Part shown: piece by piece, positions 41,236 to 50,194 of the stretch
Numbering within the stretch: the first letter of the stretch is position 1
How the letters are laid out: each line of letters opens with the position of its first letter
NCBI GenBank assembly: GCA_002436065.1
Contig: DIXP01000044.1
Span: forward strand, 1-64,000
DNA from: Chloroflexi bacterium UBA6077
Lineage (GTDB): Bacteria; Chloroflexota; UBA6077
Direction of reading: 5' to 3'
DNA: 64,000 nucleotides
Position numbers and translations under genes: made by a program
Notes under the pieces: generated by a model
Database searches by the model: none
Seen by the model: only the letters and a program-made list of their open reading frames with translations
What the model was told of the DNA's origin: nothing

Positions 41236-42492
41236 ATGGCTGAATACGAGGTTCCTTACGGCAAGACCCACTTAGAGTTCACGCTCCCTGAGTCGGCCAG
41301 CGTGAACGTTATAACGCCCGTCTTCGTGCCGGGCGCCGAGGACCAATCCGGCGAGGTCGCCCGGGCCCTGGACGAGGCGCTGGCCAGGCAGCCCTTCCCC
41401 TCGGAAGGGAAGGCCATCATCGTGGTGAGCGACCCGACGAGGCCGGTCCCTAACAAGGTGATCCTGCCGGTGCTGCTGAGCCGGATGGAGGCCGCGGGGA
41501 TCTCGCGGGATCGGATCACCATCATCTCCGCGTCGGGGTTGCACAAGCCGGCTCGGGAGGAGTTGCTGCGGGAGTTGGTGGGCAACGATATCTACGAGGG
41601 CTACCGGGTGATCTCGCACGATGCTCTGGACAGGGAGACGTTGACCTACTTCGGCACCACCACACGTGGCACACCCATTTGGATCAACAAGACCTTCGCC
41701 GAGGCGGACGTCAGGGTGCTCACGGGCTTGACCGATCCCCACCAGTTCGCGGGTTTCGCCGGAGGGTGGAAGAGCCTGGGCGTGGGCGTGGCCGGTGCCG
41801 AGACCATAGCGGGCAGCCATGCCCTGATGATGGACCCCAACTCGGACATGGGCATCTACGGGGAGAACCCCACCAGGATGGAGATCACCGAGGTGGGCCG
41901 GCGGGTAGGAGCTACCCTGGCCGTGAACGTCATCGTCAACATCGAGAAACAGATCGTGAAGGCGCTGGCGGGCACGCCTGAGGAGGTGGAGAAGGCGGGG
42001 GTGGAGATGTCCTCCCGGCTTACCCAGATCCCTGTGCCCCAGGAGTACGACATCGTCATCGCCTCCCAGGGTGGATACCCGAAGGACCGGGACATGTACC
42101 AAGCCCAGAAGGCGCTGGCCCACGCTACCAAGGCTGTGCGGCAGGGGGGCACGATCGTTCTGGTGGCGGAGTGCATCGAAGGCTCGGGGAATCAGAAGTT
42201 CGAGGAGTGGATGGCCGCCGCATCCACCCCCCAGGATGTGATCGATCGCATGGGGCGAGAGGGCTTCCAGATGGGCGCCCACAAGGCGTTCCTCCAGGCT
42301 CGGACCATGCTGAAGGCGCGGGTAATCCTGGTCTCGGACAAGATGTCTGACGAACTGTGCAAGACGTTGATGCTGGAGCGATACACTACCCTGGAGGCGG
42401 CGTTGGAGGTTGCCTTCGCCCAGCATGGGACCTCGGCTTCCGTAGCTGTGATGCCCAAGGCATCTTCCACCGTGCCGGTGGTTGGGAAGTAG
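41236..42492 (+). CDS. LarA-like nickel-dependent racemase family protein
   Basis: A 418-residue LarA-family protein (lactate racemase and related 2-hydroxyacid racemases/epimerases using the nickel pincer cofactor). IVVSDPTRPVPNKVILP, SGLHKPAREELL (cofactor-ligand His region), DPHQFAGFAGGWKSLGVGVAG (family GGxK, covalent Lys) and ECIEGSGNQKFEEWM are recognisable. Substrate in this family varies. ATG 41236 is chosen because GAGGAGA lies upstream. The nickel/cobalt transporter 9 kb on could supply its metal, although cofactor genes larB, larC and larE are not seen here. Confidence 0.82.
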   Translation: MAEYEVPYGKTHLEFTLPESASVNVITPVFVPGAEDQSGEVARALDEALARQPFPSEGKAIIVVSDPTRPVPNKVILPVLLSRMEAAGISRDRITIISASGLHKPAREELLRELVGNDIYEGYRVISHDALDRETLTYFGTTTRGTPIWINKTFAEADVRVLTGLTDPHQFAGFAGGWKSLGVGVAGAETIAGSHALMMDPNSDMGIYGENPTRMEITEVGRRVGATLAVNVIVNIEKQIVKALAGTPEEVEKAGVEMSSRLTQIPVPQEYDIVIASQGGYPKDRDMYQAQKALAHATKAVRQGGTIVLVAECIEGSGNQKFEEWMAAASTPQDVIDRMGREGFQMGAHKAFLQARTMLKARVILVSDKMSDELCKTLMLERYTTLEAALEVAFAQHGTSASVAVMPKASSTVPVVGK

Positions 42493-42518
42493 CCCAGTTT
42501 TCCTCATCACTTCTGATT

Positions 42519-42544
42519 GGGGCAGGGGGAGAACCTCCTGCCCC
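42519..42544 (+). terminator. Possible terminator of the LarA-like gene
   Basis: GGGGCAGG ... CCTGCCCC stem of 8 bp followed by TTTCGC, 26 bases after the stop codon. Confidence 0.5.
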
Positions 42545-42637
42545 TTTCGCTTGCCCCTCCATCTGTACGAAAAAAACACAGACTCTCAGCATGACAGGCA
42601 GAGGGGGGCCGTCACGATTCCGGGACATCGCTGGCCT

Positions 42638-42730
42638 CGACGCCTGGCCGTAAACGGAGGTGAGGCGTTGGGTGGCGTCCGAGGTGCCAACATCCGACTG
42701 TGCGTGTCACGACGCCTGGCCGTAAACGGA
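42638..42730. repeat. Two identical 21-bp direct repeats, 72 bases apart
   Basis: Copies at 42638-42658 and 42710-42730, each with core GACGCCTGGCCGTAAACGGA. The second ends four bases before the left end of the inverted-repeat element. Confidence 0.7.
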
Positions 42731-42733
42731 CCA

Positions 42734-43048
42734 GGCTGAGACGCTCAAGTCCGGTAAACCGGGCTGGGATCGACCGGGAGATAGAACTCTGAAGAACCTT
42801 AACAAATAAAGCTGACACGGTATGGCTAACAGGCGTGTCCACACTGCGGGAGGGCGAGCCTCCTGGCGAGCCACCTGTTGGAGTCTGTCGCCTGCTCCCC
42901 CTACTGGACGGCTCAGCAGGAGCTTCGCCCTCCCGGGCAGGAGCTTCGCCCTCCTCGGGCTACTGTCAGGTTTATTTGTTAGCGACCATCAGCGCCCTCC
43001 CTTAGCGGTCGGTCCCAGCCCGGTTTACCGGGCTTGAGCGTCTCAGCC
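42734..43048. mobile_element. 315-bp inverted-repeat element, non-autonomous
   Basis: The two ends are about 46-bp inverted repeats with three or so mismatches (GGCTGAGACGCTCAAG ... ; inner GGTAAACCGGGCTGGGA), and a second inner inverted pair AACAAATAAA / TTTATTTGTT lies 65-85 bp in. The centre has two tandem copies of GCAGGAGCTTCGCCCTCC (42916 and 42937). It carries no gene. It could be a MITE or a large structured RNA. Confidence 0.65.
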
Positions 43049-43146
43049 CGCTGCTTGAGCGGCGGGCGGGCTCGGCCCAGCCAAGAATCGTGACTGGCAC
43101 CCGGCAGAGGGTGGACCCTTGTCAGCGGAGACGGAGAGCGGCTAAT

Positions 43147-44403
43147 ATGAGTGCAATGTGTAAGCCCTCTGTTGCCATTCTGCATTACACCTGTCCCCCT
43201 GTGGTCGGCGGCGTCGAGCAGTTGATTGCCGTCCACGCGGGTCTGCTTGCCGATCACGGCTTCCCTACTCAAGTGATCGCCGGCAAGGGCGAGCAGGCGA
43301 GGCCGGACGTGCCGCTGCGTCTGCTGCCCTCCCTCTACTCCAAGGATCCGCGGCTGCTGGCTATCAACGAGGATCTGGACCGGGGCGAGGTGACCGGGGA
43401 CTTCGAGGCGATGGCGGAGGGGATCCTCAGCGAGCTGAGGAAGGCGCTGGTGGGGGTGGATGTTTGCGTGGTGCACAACGCCTTCACCCTTCACTTCAAT
43501 CTGCCCCTCACCGCGGCGCTCCGGCGACTGGCCGAGAGGGGTGGCGGACCCCGGTTCGTCGCCTGGTGCCACGACGTATCCTGGGAGAATCCCCTGTACC
43601 TGCCGAAGATGCGAGATGCCTATCCCTGGAACCTTCTAAAGGAGGCGGTGGGGGGCGTCCGGTACGTGGCTGTCTCCCAACTGAGGCGTGAGGAGCTGTC
43701 GCGGCTTATGGTGCAGCCCCTGGAGCGATTCACCGTGATCCCGGCAGGGGTGGATCCGGCAGTCCAGCTGAGGCTGTGCCCAGAGACCATGGGGTTGGCG
43801 CGGCGCCTGGGGCTGCTGGATGCTGAGTTACTGATGCTGGCTCCGGTGCGCATCACCAAGCGGAAAAACTTGGAAAAGAGCCTGAGGATCCTCCATGCCC
43901 TGCTGGGACAGGGTGTCGACGCGCGATTGGTGGTTACGGGGCCGCCGGGTCCCCACAACGTCCGATCGGGGGACTATGTGGCGGAGTTGCGCGACCTTCG
44001 GCGCCGGTTAAGGGTGGAGAGGGAGGCCATCTTCTTGTTCGAGCAGGTGGGAGGGGAGGCCGAGCCTTCCTACCCGGTCAGCGACCGGATGATGTACGAC
44101 CTGTACTCGCTCAGCGATCTGCTGCTGTTCAGCAGCGCTCAGGAGGGCTTCGGGATACCGCTCATCGAGGCGGGGGTGGGGAAGCTGCCGGTGTTCTGCT
44201 CCAACATCCCGCCGTTCAGGGAGATCGGCCTCGACGCGGTGGAGTACTTTGAGCTGGACGCCGACCCTGCAGGGGTGGCGGGCCGGATTCGGGGGTGGAT
44301 GGCGACGGACAGGGTCTACCGTCTTCGGAGGAGGGTACTCAAGCAGTACTCGTGGGAGTGGGTTTATCGCGACCGGATAGGGCCGCTATTGGAGGGGGAG
44401 TAG
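43147..44403 (+). CDS. Family 4 glycosyltransferase
   Basis: A 418-residue GT-B enzyme: N-terminal CPPVVGGVEQLIAVHAGLLADHG, central AVSQLRREELSR and VIPAGVDP, APVRITKRKNLEKSLRILHAL, and the EX7E retaining motif in SAQEGFGIPLIEAG near residue 340. It transfers a sugar from a nucleotide donor. ATG 43147 is preferred because the sequence then opens with the Rossmann strand PSVAILHYTC. The stop lies two bases before the GpgS fusion gene, so it probably works with it, for example on a glucosylglycerate or mannosylglycerate product. Confidence 0.85.
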   Translation: MSAMCKPSVAILHYTCPPVVGGVEQLIAVHAGLLADHGFPTQVIAGKGEQARPDVPLRLLPSLYSKDPRLLAINEDLDRGEVTGDFEAMAEGILSELRKALVGVDVCVVHNAFTLHFNLPLTAALRRLAERGGGPRFVAWCHDVSWENPLYLPKMRDAYPWNLLKEAVGGVRYVAVSQLRREELSRLMVQPLERFTVIPAGVDPAVQLRLCPETMGLARRLGLLDAELLMLAPVRITKRKNLEKSLRILHALLGQGVDARLVVTGPPGPHNVRSGDYVAELRDLRRRLRVEREAIFLFEQVGGEAEPSYPVSDRMMYDLYSLSDLLLFSSAQEGFGIPLIEAGVGKLPVFCSNIPPFREIGLDAVEYFELDADPAGVAGRIRGWMATDRVYRLRRRVLKQYSWEWVYRDRIGPLLEGE

Positions 44404-44405
44404 AG

Positions 44406-46295
44406 ATGGCAGGGAGCGCGGATCGGGAGTTTACGATCCTGGTGCCTCTTTCCGACATGCGGTTCGCAGGCGACCTGATCCGGGTGGCCGGGGGGCTGGT
44501 GCCCGTCCAGCCAGCGGGGCGAAGGGGCAGGGTGGTGGCCCTGGGGGTGGTGGAGATACCAGAGGAGGTGGACTTCAGCCACGGCGTGCGTCCGGCCAAG
44601 GAGCACCGCCAGCAGTTGGGCCGGATCTTCAAGGAGATGGCCAAGTCGCCTGACCTGGAGATCGCCACCCTGGTGCGGGTGTCCAGGCAGGTGTGGCAGG
44701 GTGTGGTGGATGCGGCCATGGAGGAGCACTCGGACCTGCTGCTCCTGCCCTGGAGGGAATCGTCGGAGGCTCGCGACACCCTGTTCGGCACCACTATTGA
44801 AGAGGTGGCGAAGGATCCTCCCTGCGACATTGCTCTGGTGCGGCAGCAACCGCTGGGGCGGTGCCGGCGGATCCTGTTACCTGTGCGCGGTGGCCCCCAT
44901 GCGGCCCTGGCGCTACGACTCGCGCTGGGGCTGGCCGAGCGATTCGATGGGGTAGTCACGGCCCTCAGGATCGTCCCTCCGGGGATCAGCCTGGCGGATG
45001 TCGAGGCGGAGAAGGAGAGGCTGGAGGGTTTCCTCGCGGGTCTGCCTCCGGAGCGGGTACAGAGGCTGTTCCTAGTGTCGGACTCGGTGGTGCAGGCCAT
45101 TCTCTCCGAGAGCCACCAGCACGACATGATAGTGATGGGCGCCTCGGCCGGACCGTCACCCGCCGAACCCTACCTCTTCGGGTCCATCGCGGAGAGGGTT
45201 GCCAAGGAAGCGGATGGGTCGGTCATTGTGGTGAAGACCAGGGGGCGAGTCGAGGGGCTAAAGCCGGACTGGGGGGGGCGGTTCCAGGAGGAGCGGGCGC
45301 GGGTATCAATGCCTATCTCCACGCTGGTGGACAAGTGGTTCGCGGAGAACACCTTCGACAGCGCGGAGTGGTCCGATCTGGACCTCCTGGTGCAGATGAA
45401 GAGGGCCTCTGGGGTGACGATAAGTCTGGGACTGCCGGCGCTCAACGAGGAGGAGACGATCGGTCCGATCATAGAGTCGATCAAGACCGAGCTGATGGAT
45501 CGCCATCCGTTGCTGGACGAGATGGTGCTGATAGACAGCAACTCCACCGACCGCACGGCGGAGATCGCCAGGGGATACGGCATACCGGTATTCGTCCACC
45601 AGGACATCCTGCCCCGTTACGGCGCTGTAGCCGGCAAGGGGGAGGCGCTCTGGAAGAGCCTCCACGTGCTGAAGGGCGACATCGTCGCATGGATCGACAC
45701 GGACATCCGCAATATCCACCCTCGGTTTGTCTATGGGCTGATTGGGCCGTTGCTGCAGCATCCTCGGGTGAAGTATGTGAAGGGGTTCTACCGGCGGCCA
45801 ATAAAGGTTGGCCACAAGGTGCAGAGCACCGGCGGGGGGCGGGTGACGGAGTTGACGGCCAGACCGATGCTGAACCTGTTCTATCCGGAGCTTTCGGGTA
45901 TCGTGCAGCCGTTGGCCGGCGAGTACGCAGGCAGACGGGAGGCGCTGGAGAGGCTCCCCTTCTTCAGCGGCTACGGCGTGGAGACCGGACTGTTGATCGA
46001 TTGTCTGGATGCCTACGGTTTGCAGGCAATTGGGCAGGTGGATCTGAAGCGGCGGGTACACCGCAACCAGTCGCTGGTCTCCCTGAGCAAGATGGCCTTC
46101 ACGCTGATCCAGGTGGTGATGAAGCGGATGGAGGATCAGCAGCGGCTCAGGCTGATGGCGGAGTTGAACTGCAGCATGAAGCTGATCCAGCACAGCCGGG
46201 ACCATTTCCACCTGGATGTGAAGGAGTTGCGCGACCAGGAGCGGCCGCCCATGATCACGGTGCCGGAGTACCGGCACGCGCGGGGGTTGTCGTAG
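44406..46295 (+). CDS. Universal stress domains fused to glucosyl-3-phosphoglycerate synthase
   Basis: A 629-residue fusion. Two Usp-type domains cover about 8-145 and 155-290 (DLLLLPWRESSEARDTLFGTTIEEVAKDPPCDIALV; MIVMGASAG...LFGSIAERVAKEADGSVIVVK). From about 310 it is a GT81 enzyme like GpgS, with VTISLGLPALNEEETIGPII, IDSNSTDRTAEIA, DXD in AWIDTDIRNIHPRF and PLAGEYAGRREALERLPFFSGYGVETGLLID. It makes glucosyl-3-phosphoglycerate from NDP-glucose and 3-phosphoglycerate, a precursor of the compatible solute glucosylglycerate. The Usp part may sense ATP or stress. Coupled to the GT4 gene upstream and the phosphatase 13 bases downstream. Confidence 0.9.
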   Translation: MAGSADREFTILVPLSDMRFAGDLIRVAGGLVPVQPAGRRGRVVALGVVEIPEEVDFSHGVRPAKEHRQQLGRIFKEMAKSPDLEIATLVRVSRQVWQGVVDAAMEEHSDLLLLPWRESSEARDTLFGTTIEEVAKDPPCDIALVRQQPLGRCRRILLPVRGGPHAALALRLALGLAERFDGVVTALRIVPPGISLADVEAEKERLEGFLAGLPPERVQRLFLVSDSVVQAILSESHQHDMIVMGASAGPSPAEPYLFGSIAERVAKEADGSVIVVKTRGRVEGLKPDWGGRFQEERARVSMPISTLVDKWFAENTFDSAEWSDLDLLVQMKRASGVTISLGLPALNEEETIGPIIESIKTELMDRHPLLDEMVLIDSNSTDRTAEIARGYGIPVFVHQDILPRYGAVAGKGEALWKSLHVLKGDIVAWIDTDIRNIHPRFVYGLIGPLLQHPRVKYVKGFYRRPIKVGHKVQSTGGGRVTELTARPMLNLFYPELSGIVQPLAGEYAGRREALERLPFFSGYGVETGLLIDCLDAYGLQAIGQVDLKRRVHRNQSLVSLSKMAFTLIQVVMKRMEDQQRLRLMAELNCSMKLIQHSRDHFHLDVKELRDQERPPMITVPEYRHARGLS

Positions 46296-46308
46296 TGAGG
46301 GGCGCAAC

Positions 46309-46908
46309 TTGGGGGTAAGGCTGCTGCTGGTGAGGCATGGGGAGACGGACTGGAATGTGGAGGGCCGCTGGCAGGGATCTTCGGAGGTTCCGCTGAACAG
46401 TGCCGGCCGCGAGCAGGCGGCGCGGATCGCGGAGGAGTTGGCCCTGCGGCCCGTGGATGCGCTCTATTCGAGCCCGCTTGGACGGTCCATGGACACAGCG
46501 AGGTCCATCGGCCAGCGGCTGAGGCTGGAGGTCCGGGCCGACGATCGGCTGAAGGAGATATCGCTGGGGCAGTGGGAGGGTATGCTCTCCACCCGAATAG
46601 CGGAGGAGTACCCTGACCTGCACCGACAGTGGTGCCTGGACCCTCGCCCGGTGCGTCCTCCGGGGGGGGAGACTCTTCGGGAAGTGCACGACCGGGTGAT
46701 AGCGGCCTTGGAGGAGATGGCTGACCGGCACGTGGGCCAGACTCTCTGCCTGGTCACCCATAAGACCGCCATCGTGGTGCTTCGCTGTCACTACCTGGGG
46801 CTGGACCTGGCGGTGGAGATGGGCAGGATGCCACCCAATGCCGCCTGCGAGCTGCTGGAGATCGAGGTGGGGCCCCATCCGTGGCCCTGCTGCTCAGTGG
46901 TTCAGTAA
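46309..46908 (+). CDS. Histidine phosphatase (phosphoglycerate mutase-like, probable GpgP)
   Basis: A 199-residue phosphatase with the RHG motif LLVRHGETDWNVEGRWQG, a second catalytic His in CLVTHKTAIVVLRCH and the acid Glu in LKEISLGQWEG. By position it is the glucosyl-3-phosphoglycerate phosphatase that completes glucosylglycerate synthesis; a cobalamin-pathway or general role is possible from sequence alone. The start is TTG 46309, 13 bases after GpgS. Confidence 0.82.
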   Translation: MGVRLLLVRHGETDWNVEGRWQGSSEVPLNSAGREQAARIAEELALRPVDALYSSPLGRSMDTARSIGQRLRLEVRADDRLKEISLGQWEGMLSTRIAEEYPDLHRQWCLDPRPVRPPGGETLREVHDRVIAALEEMADRHVGQTLCLVTHKTAIVVLRCHYLGLDLAVEMGRMPPNAACELLEIEVGPHPWPCCSVVQ

Positions 46909-46913
46909 ATGGA

Positions 46914-46936
46914 CCGGCACCCCAATGGGGTGCCGG
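46914..46936. terminator. Hairpin between convergent genes
   Basis: CCGGCACCCC-AAT-GGGGTGCCGG, a 10-bp stem five bases after the phosphatase stop. Bidirectional end for the glucosylglycerate operon and the Thr-rich protein gene. No long T-run. Confidence 0.5.
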
Positions 46937-46969
46937 CTTGCGCGATCGGTCGTTGTGGGATTACCGGGG

Positions 46970-48493
46970 CTACCGGTTTCGTCCTCCTGAATTCGGCTTG
47001 GGATCATTACGAGGGGTCGTCTCGCGCTGGTCCCGATCCCGGTCGACTTCCGAGGACTCGCGCTCGTTGTTACCAGGGTTAACCTCTTCTTCGTCCGCAA
47101 CTGGGGGCGAGCCTGCGTCGCCGGTGGTGCCTACCTTTCTGCCCTCTTTGGGGCCACGCGAGTCTTCCGACCGACCCGCACTCGGGGTTGCTGTCGGAGC
47201 TGTTTCAGACCCATCTACGTTGGAAAGGGCTGAGCCCGAGGTCTGACCCGAGTTTTCCTCATCCCGGTGACCGCCAGGATTCTTCTTGTCCTCGTCCTCC
47301 TCGTCCTGCTGGCCACGGGGGTTCTTTTTGTCTTCCTTCTTTGCGTCGCGGGCCGCGTTCTGAGTTGGCGTGGTGGTGGCGGTAGCCGTAGGCGGCTCTG
47401 TGGGAATAGTGGTTGCCGTGGCCGGCACCGCGGTAGCCGTTGGCGGTACCGTGGTCGCGGTGGCGGTTGCGGGCACGGCGGTGGCCGTCGGCTGCGCGGT
47501 GCTGGTGGGCGCGGTCGTGGGGGTGCTAGCCGCAGCCGCAGCGGTGGCCGTGGCGTCATCATTCCCACGGTTCGAGTGATTGGCCTTCTTCTCCTTGTCG
47601 TCGTCCGTTCCTAGATCGGACTGGGCGAAGAAGGAGACGATCAGCCCATGCTTCACATCCTCGAAGGTCTTGGCGATTTGGGCCACCCAGGAAACGAACC
47701 AGCCATGGTTGGCCTTCCTATCGCCCTCAGGCTCTGGGACCACAATGGATCGCCAATCGCCGCTCGAAGTGCTGATCTGGGTTGGGGTCGGGTCGGTGCT
47801 GGGGACACCGGTGGCCGTGGGGACGGCCGTGCTGGTGGCCACAGGCGTGCTGGTGCCGATCGTGGCGGTGGCGGTAGCCTCCGGCGTGGTAGTGGGTGTG
47901 GGCGAAGTGACGGCCACGCTGTCCGAGGTGGCCAGCCGAGTGTAGCTGTTACTAATGAAGTATCGCACCTCGTAGCTACCCGGGGTCGAGGTGGTCGGAA
48001 CGGTGAAGGCGGCCGAGCCCGAAGCCGCCGGAGTGCCGGGTGACACGGAGCCGCTCACATAGACCCAGCTCTGGTAGGCCATGTCCGGCGCCCCGACCTG
48101 GTAGAGGCCGACCCAGTCGGTGGCGGAGGGGTTCGGCACATTGCTCCAGGTTGCCGTGACCGTGCCTCCGGCGACGACCGTGTCGGGGCTGACGGCGAGG
48201 ACGGGTGCCGACACCGCGGTGCTGGTGGCGGTCGGCACGGTCGTGGCCGTCGATGTCGGCGGTGGAACGGTGGCCGTGGGACTGGGTTGGACCGTGGGGG
48301 TCGATGTCGGCACGGTGGTGGCCGTCGCCGTGGGAACAGTGGTCGCCGTTGGCTCCACCGTGGCTGTGGGCGATGGTTCGACGGTGGCCGTGGCGGTAGC
48401 CGTCGGCGTGGTCTGGGCATAGGCTGCCATAGGTGTAATGAGCGATATACAGATCGCGAGGGCTGCGATGGCAATCCTTGCTCTTCTGCTCAT
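46970..48493 (-). CDS. Secreted Thr/Pro/Ala-rich low-complexity protein with Ig-like domain
   Basis: A 507-residue protein with signal peptide (RIAIAALAICISLITPMAAYA, cleavage after residue 26), then a TATATVEPTATTVPTATATT-type linker, an Ig-like domain at about 95-200 (VTATWSNVPNPSATDWVGLYQVG ... YEVRYFISNSYTRLATS), a second low-complexity linker, and a charged C-terminus rich in Lys, Asp, Glu and Asn. I cannot name a function. Such Thr/Pro linkers are typical of secreted Chloroflexota proteins. ATG 48493 follows GGAGGAACGAGG. No sorting motif or membrane anchor is seen at the C-terminus, so it is probably released. Confidence 0.75.
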   Translation of the reverse strand: MSRRARIAIAALAICISLITPMAAYAQTTPTATATATVEPSPTATVEPTATTVPTATATTVPTSTPTVQPSPTATVPPPTSTATTVPTATSTAVSAPVLAVSPDTVVAGGTVTATWSNVPNPSATDWVGLYQVGAPDMAYQSWVYVSGSVSPGTPAASGSAAFTVPTTSTPGSYEVRYFISNSYTRLATSDSVAVTSPTPTTTPEATATATIGTSTPVATSTAVPTATGVPSTDPTPTQISTSSGDWRSIVVPEPEGDRKANHGWFVSWVAQIAKTFEDVKHGLIVSFFAQSDLGTDDDKEKKANHSNRGNDDATATAAAAASTPTTAPTSTAQPTATAVPATATATTVPPTATAVPATATTIPTEPPTATATTTPTQNAARDAKKEDKKNPRGQQDEEDEDKKNPGGHRDEENSGQTSGSALSNVDGSETAPTATPSAGRSEDSRGPKEGRKVGTTGDAGSPPVADEEEVNPGNNERESSEVDRDRDQRETTPRNDPKPNSGGRNR

Positions 48494-48690
48494 GTGTCCT
48501 CGTTCCTCCTCAGGGTGGGTTCTCGGTCCTTTGAGAGCGCTCATGTTGTTGAACGAGGTGGCTGGGAATTCGTTACGGGTGTGGGAGGGCTAGCGGCCGT
48601 GAGGGCGTTTGGTGGCAGCGGCGAGGAGGGCCGCTTCGGGGAGAGAGGCGAGAAGATACGCGGCATCGCCTTCTGAAAGATTCAGCAGCA

Positions 48691-49395
48691 TCACCGCATT
48701 CCATGGACCGTGAGCAGTCTTTCGTCGCCAAGAATGGTTGCGGTCGCGCCATCTGCCACGACCCTTCCCCTGTACAGGAGTACCGTACGGGGAGTGAGCA
48801 GCTCCACCAGGTTGAAGTCGTGGGTCGCTATCAGCATGGTTTGAGGCAATTCGGCCAGCAGTTCGATCAGTTCGCGCCGGGCGCGCGGGTCCAAACCCGC
48901 TGTGGGTTCGTCGAAAACCAGGATCTCTGGCTGCATCGATAGTACCGTGGCGATTGCAATGCGCTTCTTCTCGCCACCGCTCAGATGGTATGAGATCCGG
49001 TTGGCGTAGTCTCTCATGTGAACCGCTGCCAGAGCTTGTTCGACTCTCCCTTGCACAGTACCCTTGTCACAGCCTTGATAGATTGGCCCGTAGGCCACAT
49101 CCTCGAAGACGGTCGGCGAGAAGAGCTGGTCGTCAGGGTTCTGAAAGACCACACCTACCATCGCCCTGATTCGCCCCAGGTTACCCTTGGTCGGCTCCAG
49201 GCTGCCGATCCGGACTCTCCCCCTGCCTGTGAGAATGCCGTTCAGGTGGTGCAGCAGGGTGGATTTCCCCGCTCCATTGGCGCCTACCAGCGATACCCTC
49301 TCGCCTGGCATGACTGTCAGGTTGATGCTATCCAGGGCCTGTTTCCCATCCGGGTAAAAGAATGAGAGATCGCCGATTTCGATGATGGGATCCAA
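48691..49395 (-). CDS. cbiO: Nickel/cobalt ECF transporter ATPase CbiO
   Basis: A 234-residue ABC ATPase. Walker A GANGAGKST near residue 38, Q-loop VFQNPDDQLFSPTVFEDVAYGP (a CbiO/EcfA hallmark), signature LSGGEKKRIAIATVL, Walker B ILVFDEP, and the switch His in IATHDFN. It drives CbiQ/CbiM metal uptake. Its gene lies three bases after cbiQ stops in the direction of transcription. Confidence 0.92.
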   Translation of the reverse strand: MDPIIEIGDLSFFYPDGKQALDSINLTVMPGERVSLVGANGAGKSTLLHHLNGILTGRGRVRIGSLEPTKGNLGRIRAMVGVVFQNPDDQLFSPTVFEDVAYGPIYQGCDKGTVQGRVEQALAAVHMRDYANRISYHLSGGEKKRIAIATVLSMQPEILVFDEPTAGLDPRARRELIELLAELPQTMLIATHDFNLVELLTPRTVLLYRGRVVADGATATILGDERLLTVHGMR

Positions 49396-49398
49396 GCC

Positions 49399-50190
49399 TC
49401 AGCCTCCGGTCAATAAGCCTAGCATCCACAGGAGCAGCAGGAGACAGAGCCCCGGGATGAGGATCTGCCAATCTCTGCTGGAGAGGGGCGTTGCGTCTCC
49501 TCTTGGTGATTCCCCGTTGTAGCCCCGTGATAGCATAGCGGAATACACGCGGTCGCTGCGCTCGATGGAGCGGAGAAACAGGCTTCCGGCCATCCCGCCG
49601 GCCATCCTGGCTCGCCAGTGGATCGTCCCGCCCGAGTGTCGAGTGTTCGGCAGATCCGCGCTGCGGCTGGACCGTGCCCGAAGCATTCGGGTTGCCTCAT
49701 CACTGATTACGAACATGTATCTCCACATCAAGCCGACGATCGCGATGAACAGTCCGGGGACCTTGAGATGCTGGAACGCCAGTAGCAGGTCAGGGAAGCG
49801 AGTAGTGGCCGCCAACAATATGGCAGCCTGAACCGAGATCCACGATCTTACCACGATGCTGACAAACCGGCCAACGCCCTCGGGGCTATAGACCACATCA
49901 AACCCCTGCAAGACCTGCACGGTAGCCCTTGGAGGCGGACCGGTAAAGATCAGCGGGACCGCGGCCAGTAGGAACGGCACGACCAGGAAGGACCGCCACA
50001 GCACGAACCTGATACCTAAGCGAGAGAGCAGAGAGATCGAGAGGATCACAGCCAAGAACAGGATGTATGCGGGCCAGGCCTGGAACGGAGTCAGGCTCAG
50101 GAATAGGACAAACGCAAGGGTGAGAATCGTCTTCACCCTTGCGTCGAGCCGGTGTATGGGGCTTGATCGGTGCGTGTAAAGGTCCCGCAA
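49399..50190 (-). CDS. cbiQ: Nickel/cobalt ECF transporter transmembrane protein CbiQ
   Basis: A 263-residue membrane protein of the EcfT/CbiQ type with five or six helices. The basic motif SRGYNGESPRGD (family ARG) near the C-terminus and DRVYSAMLSRGY are characteristic. TTG 50190 is preferred, with sequence LRDLYTHRSSPIHRLDARVKTIL, because an earlier ATG at 50286 would overlap the cbiM gene by 91 bases and give an unlikely head. Confidence 0.88.
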   Translation of the reverse strand: MRDLYTHRSSPIHRLDARVKTILTLAFVLFLSLTPFQAWPAYILFLAVILSISLLSRLGIRFVLWRSFLVVPFLLAAVPLIFTGPPPRATVQVLQGFDVVYSPEGVGRFVSIVVRSWISVQAAILLAATTRFPDLLLAFQHLKVPGLFIAIVGLMWRYMFVISDEATRMLRARSSRSADLPNTRHSGGTIHWRARMAGGMAGSLFLRSIERSDRVYSAMLSRGYNGESPRGDATPLSSRDWQILIPGLCLLLLLWMLGLLTGG

Positions 50191-50194
50191 TCTC

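Larger units (their letters stand above)
42493..43146. other. 654-bp gene-free region rich in repeats
   Basis: No credible gene. It contains a possible LarA terminator, two identical 21-bp direct repeats and a 315-bp inverted-repeat element, each listed separately. Confidence 0.6.

Noticed and set aside
42916..42954. Possible CRISPR from two tandem GCAGGAGCTTCGCCCTCC units
   Set aside because: Two units with 3-base spacing, no spacers of constant length and no cas genes.
47215..48676. Several long frames on the opposite strand of the Thr/Pro-rich gene
   Set aside because: Antisense reading of ACC/GTC-type repeats gives Val/Ala or Arg/Pro runs; only the minus-strand frame has a signal peptide, a start site and a folded domain.
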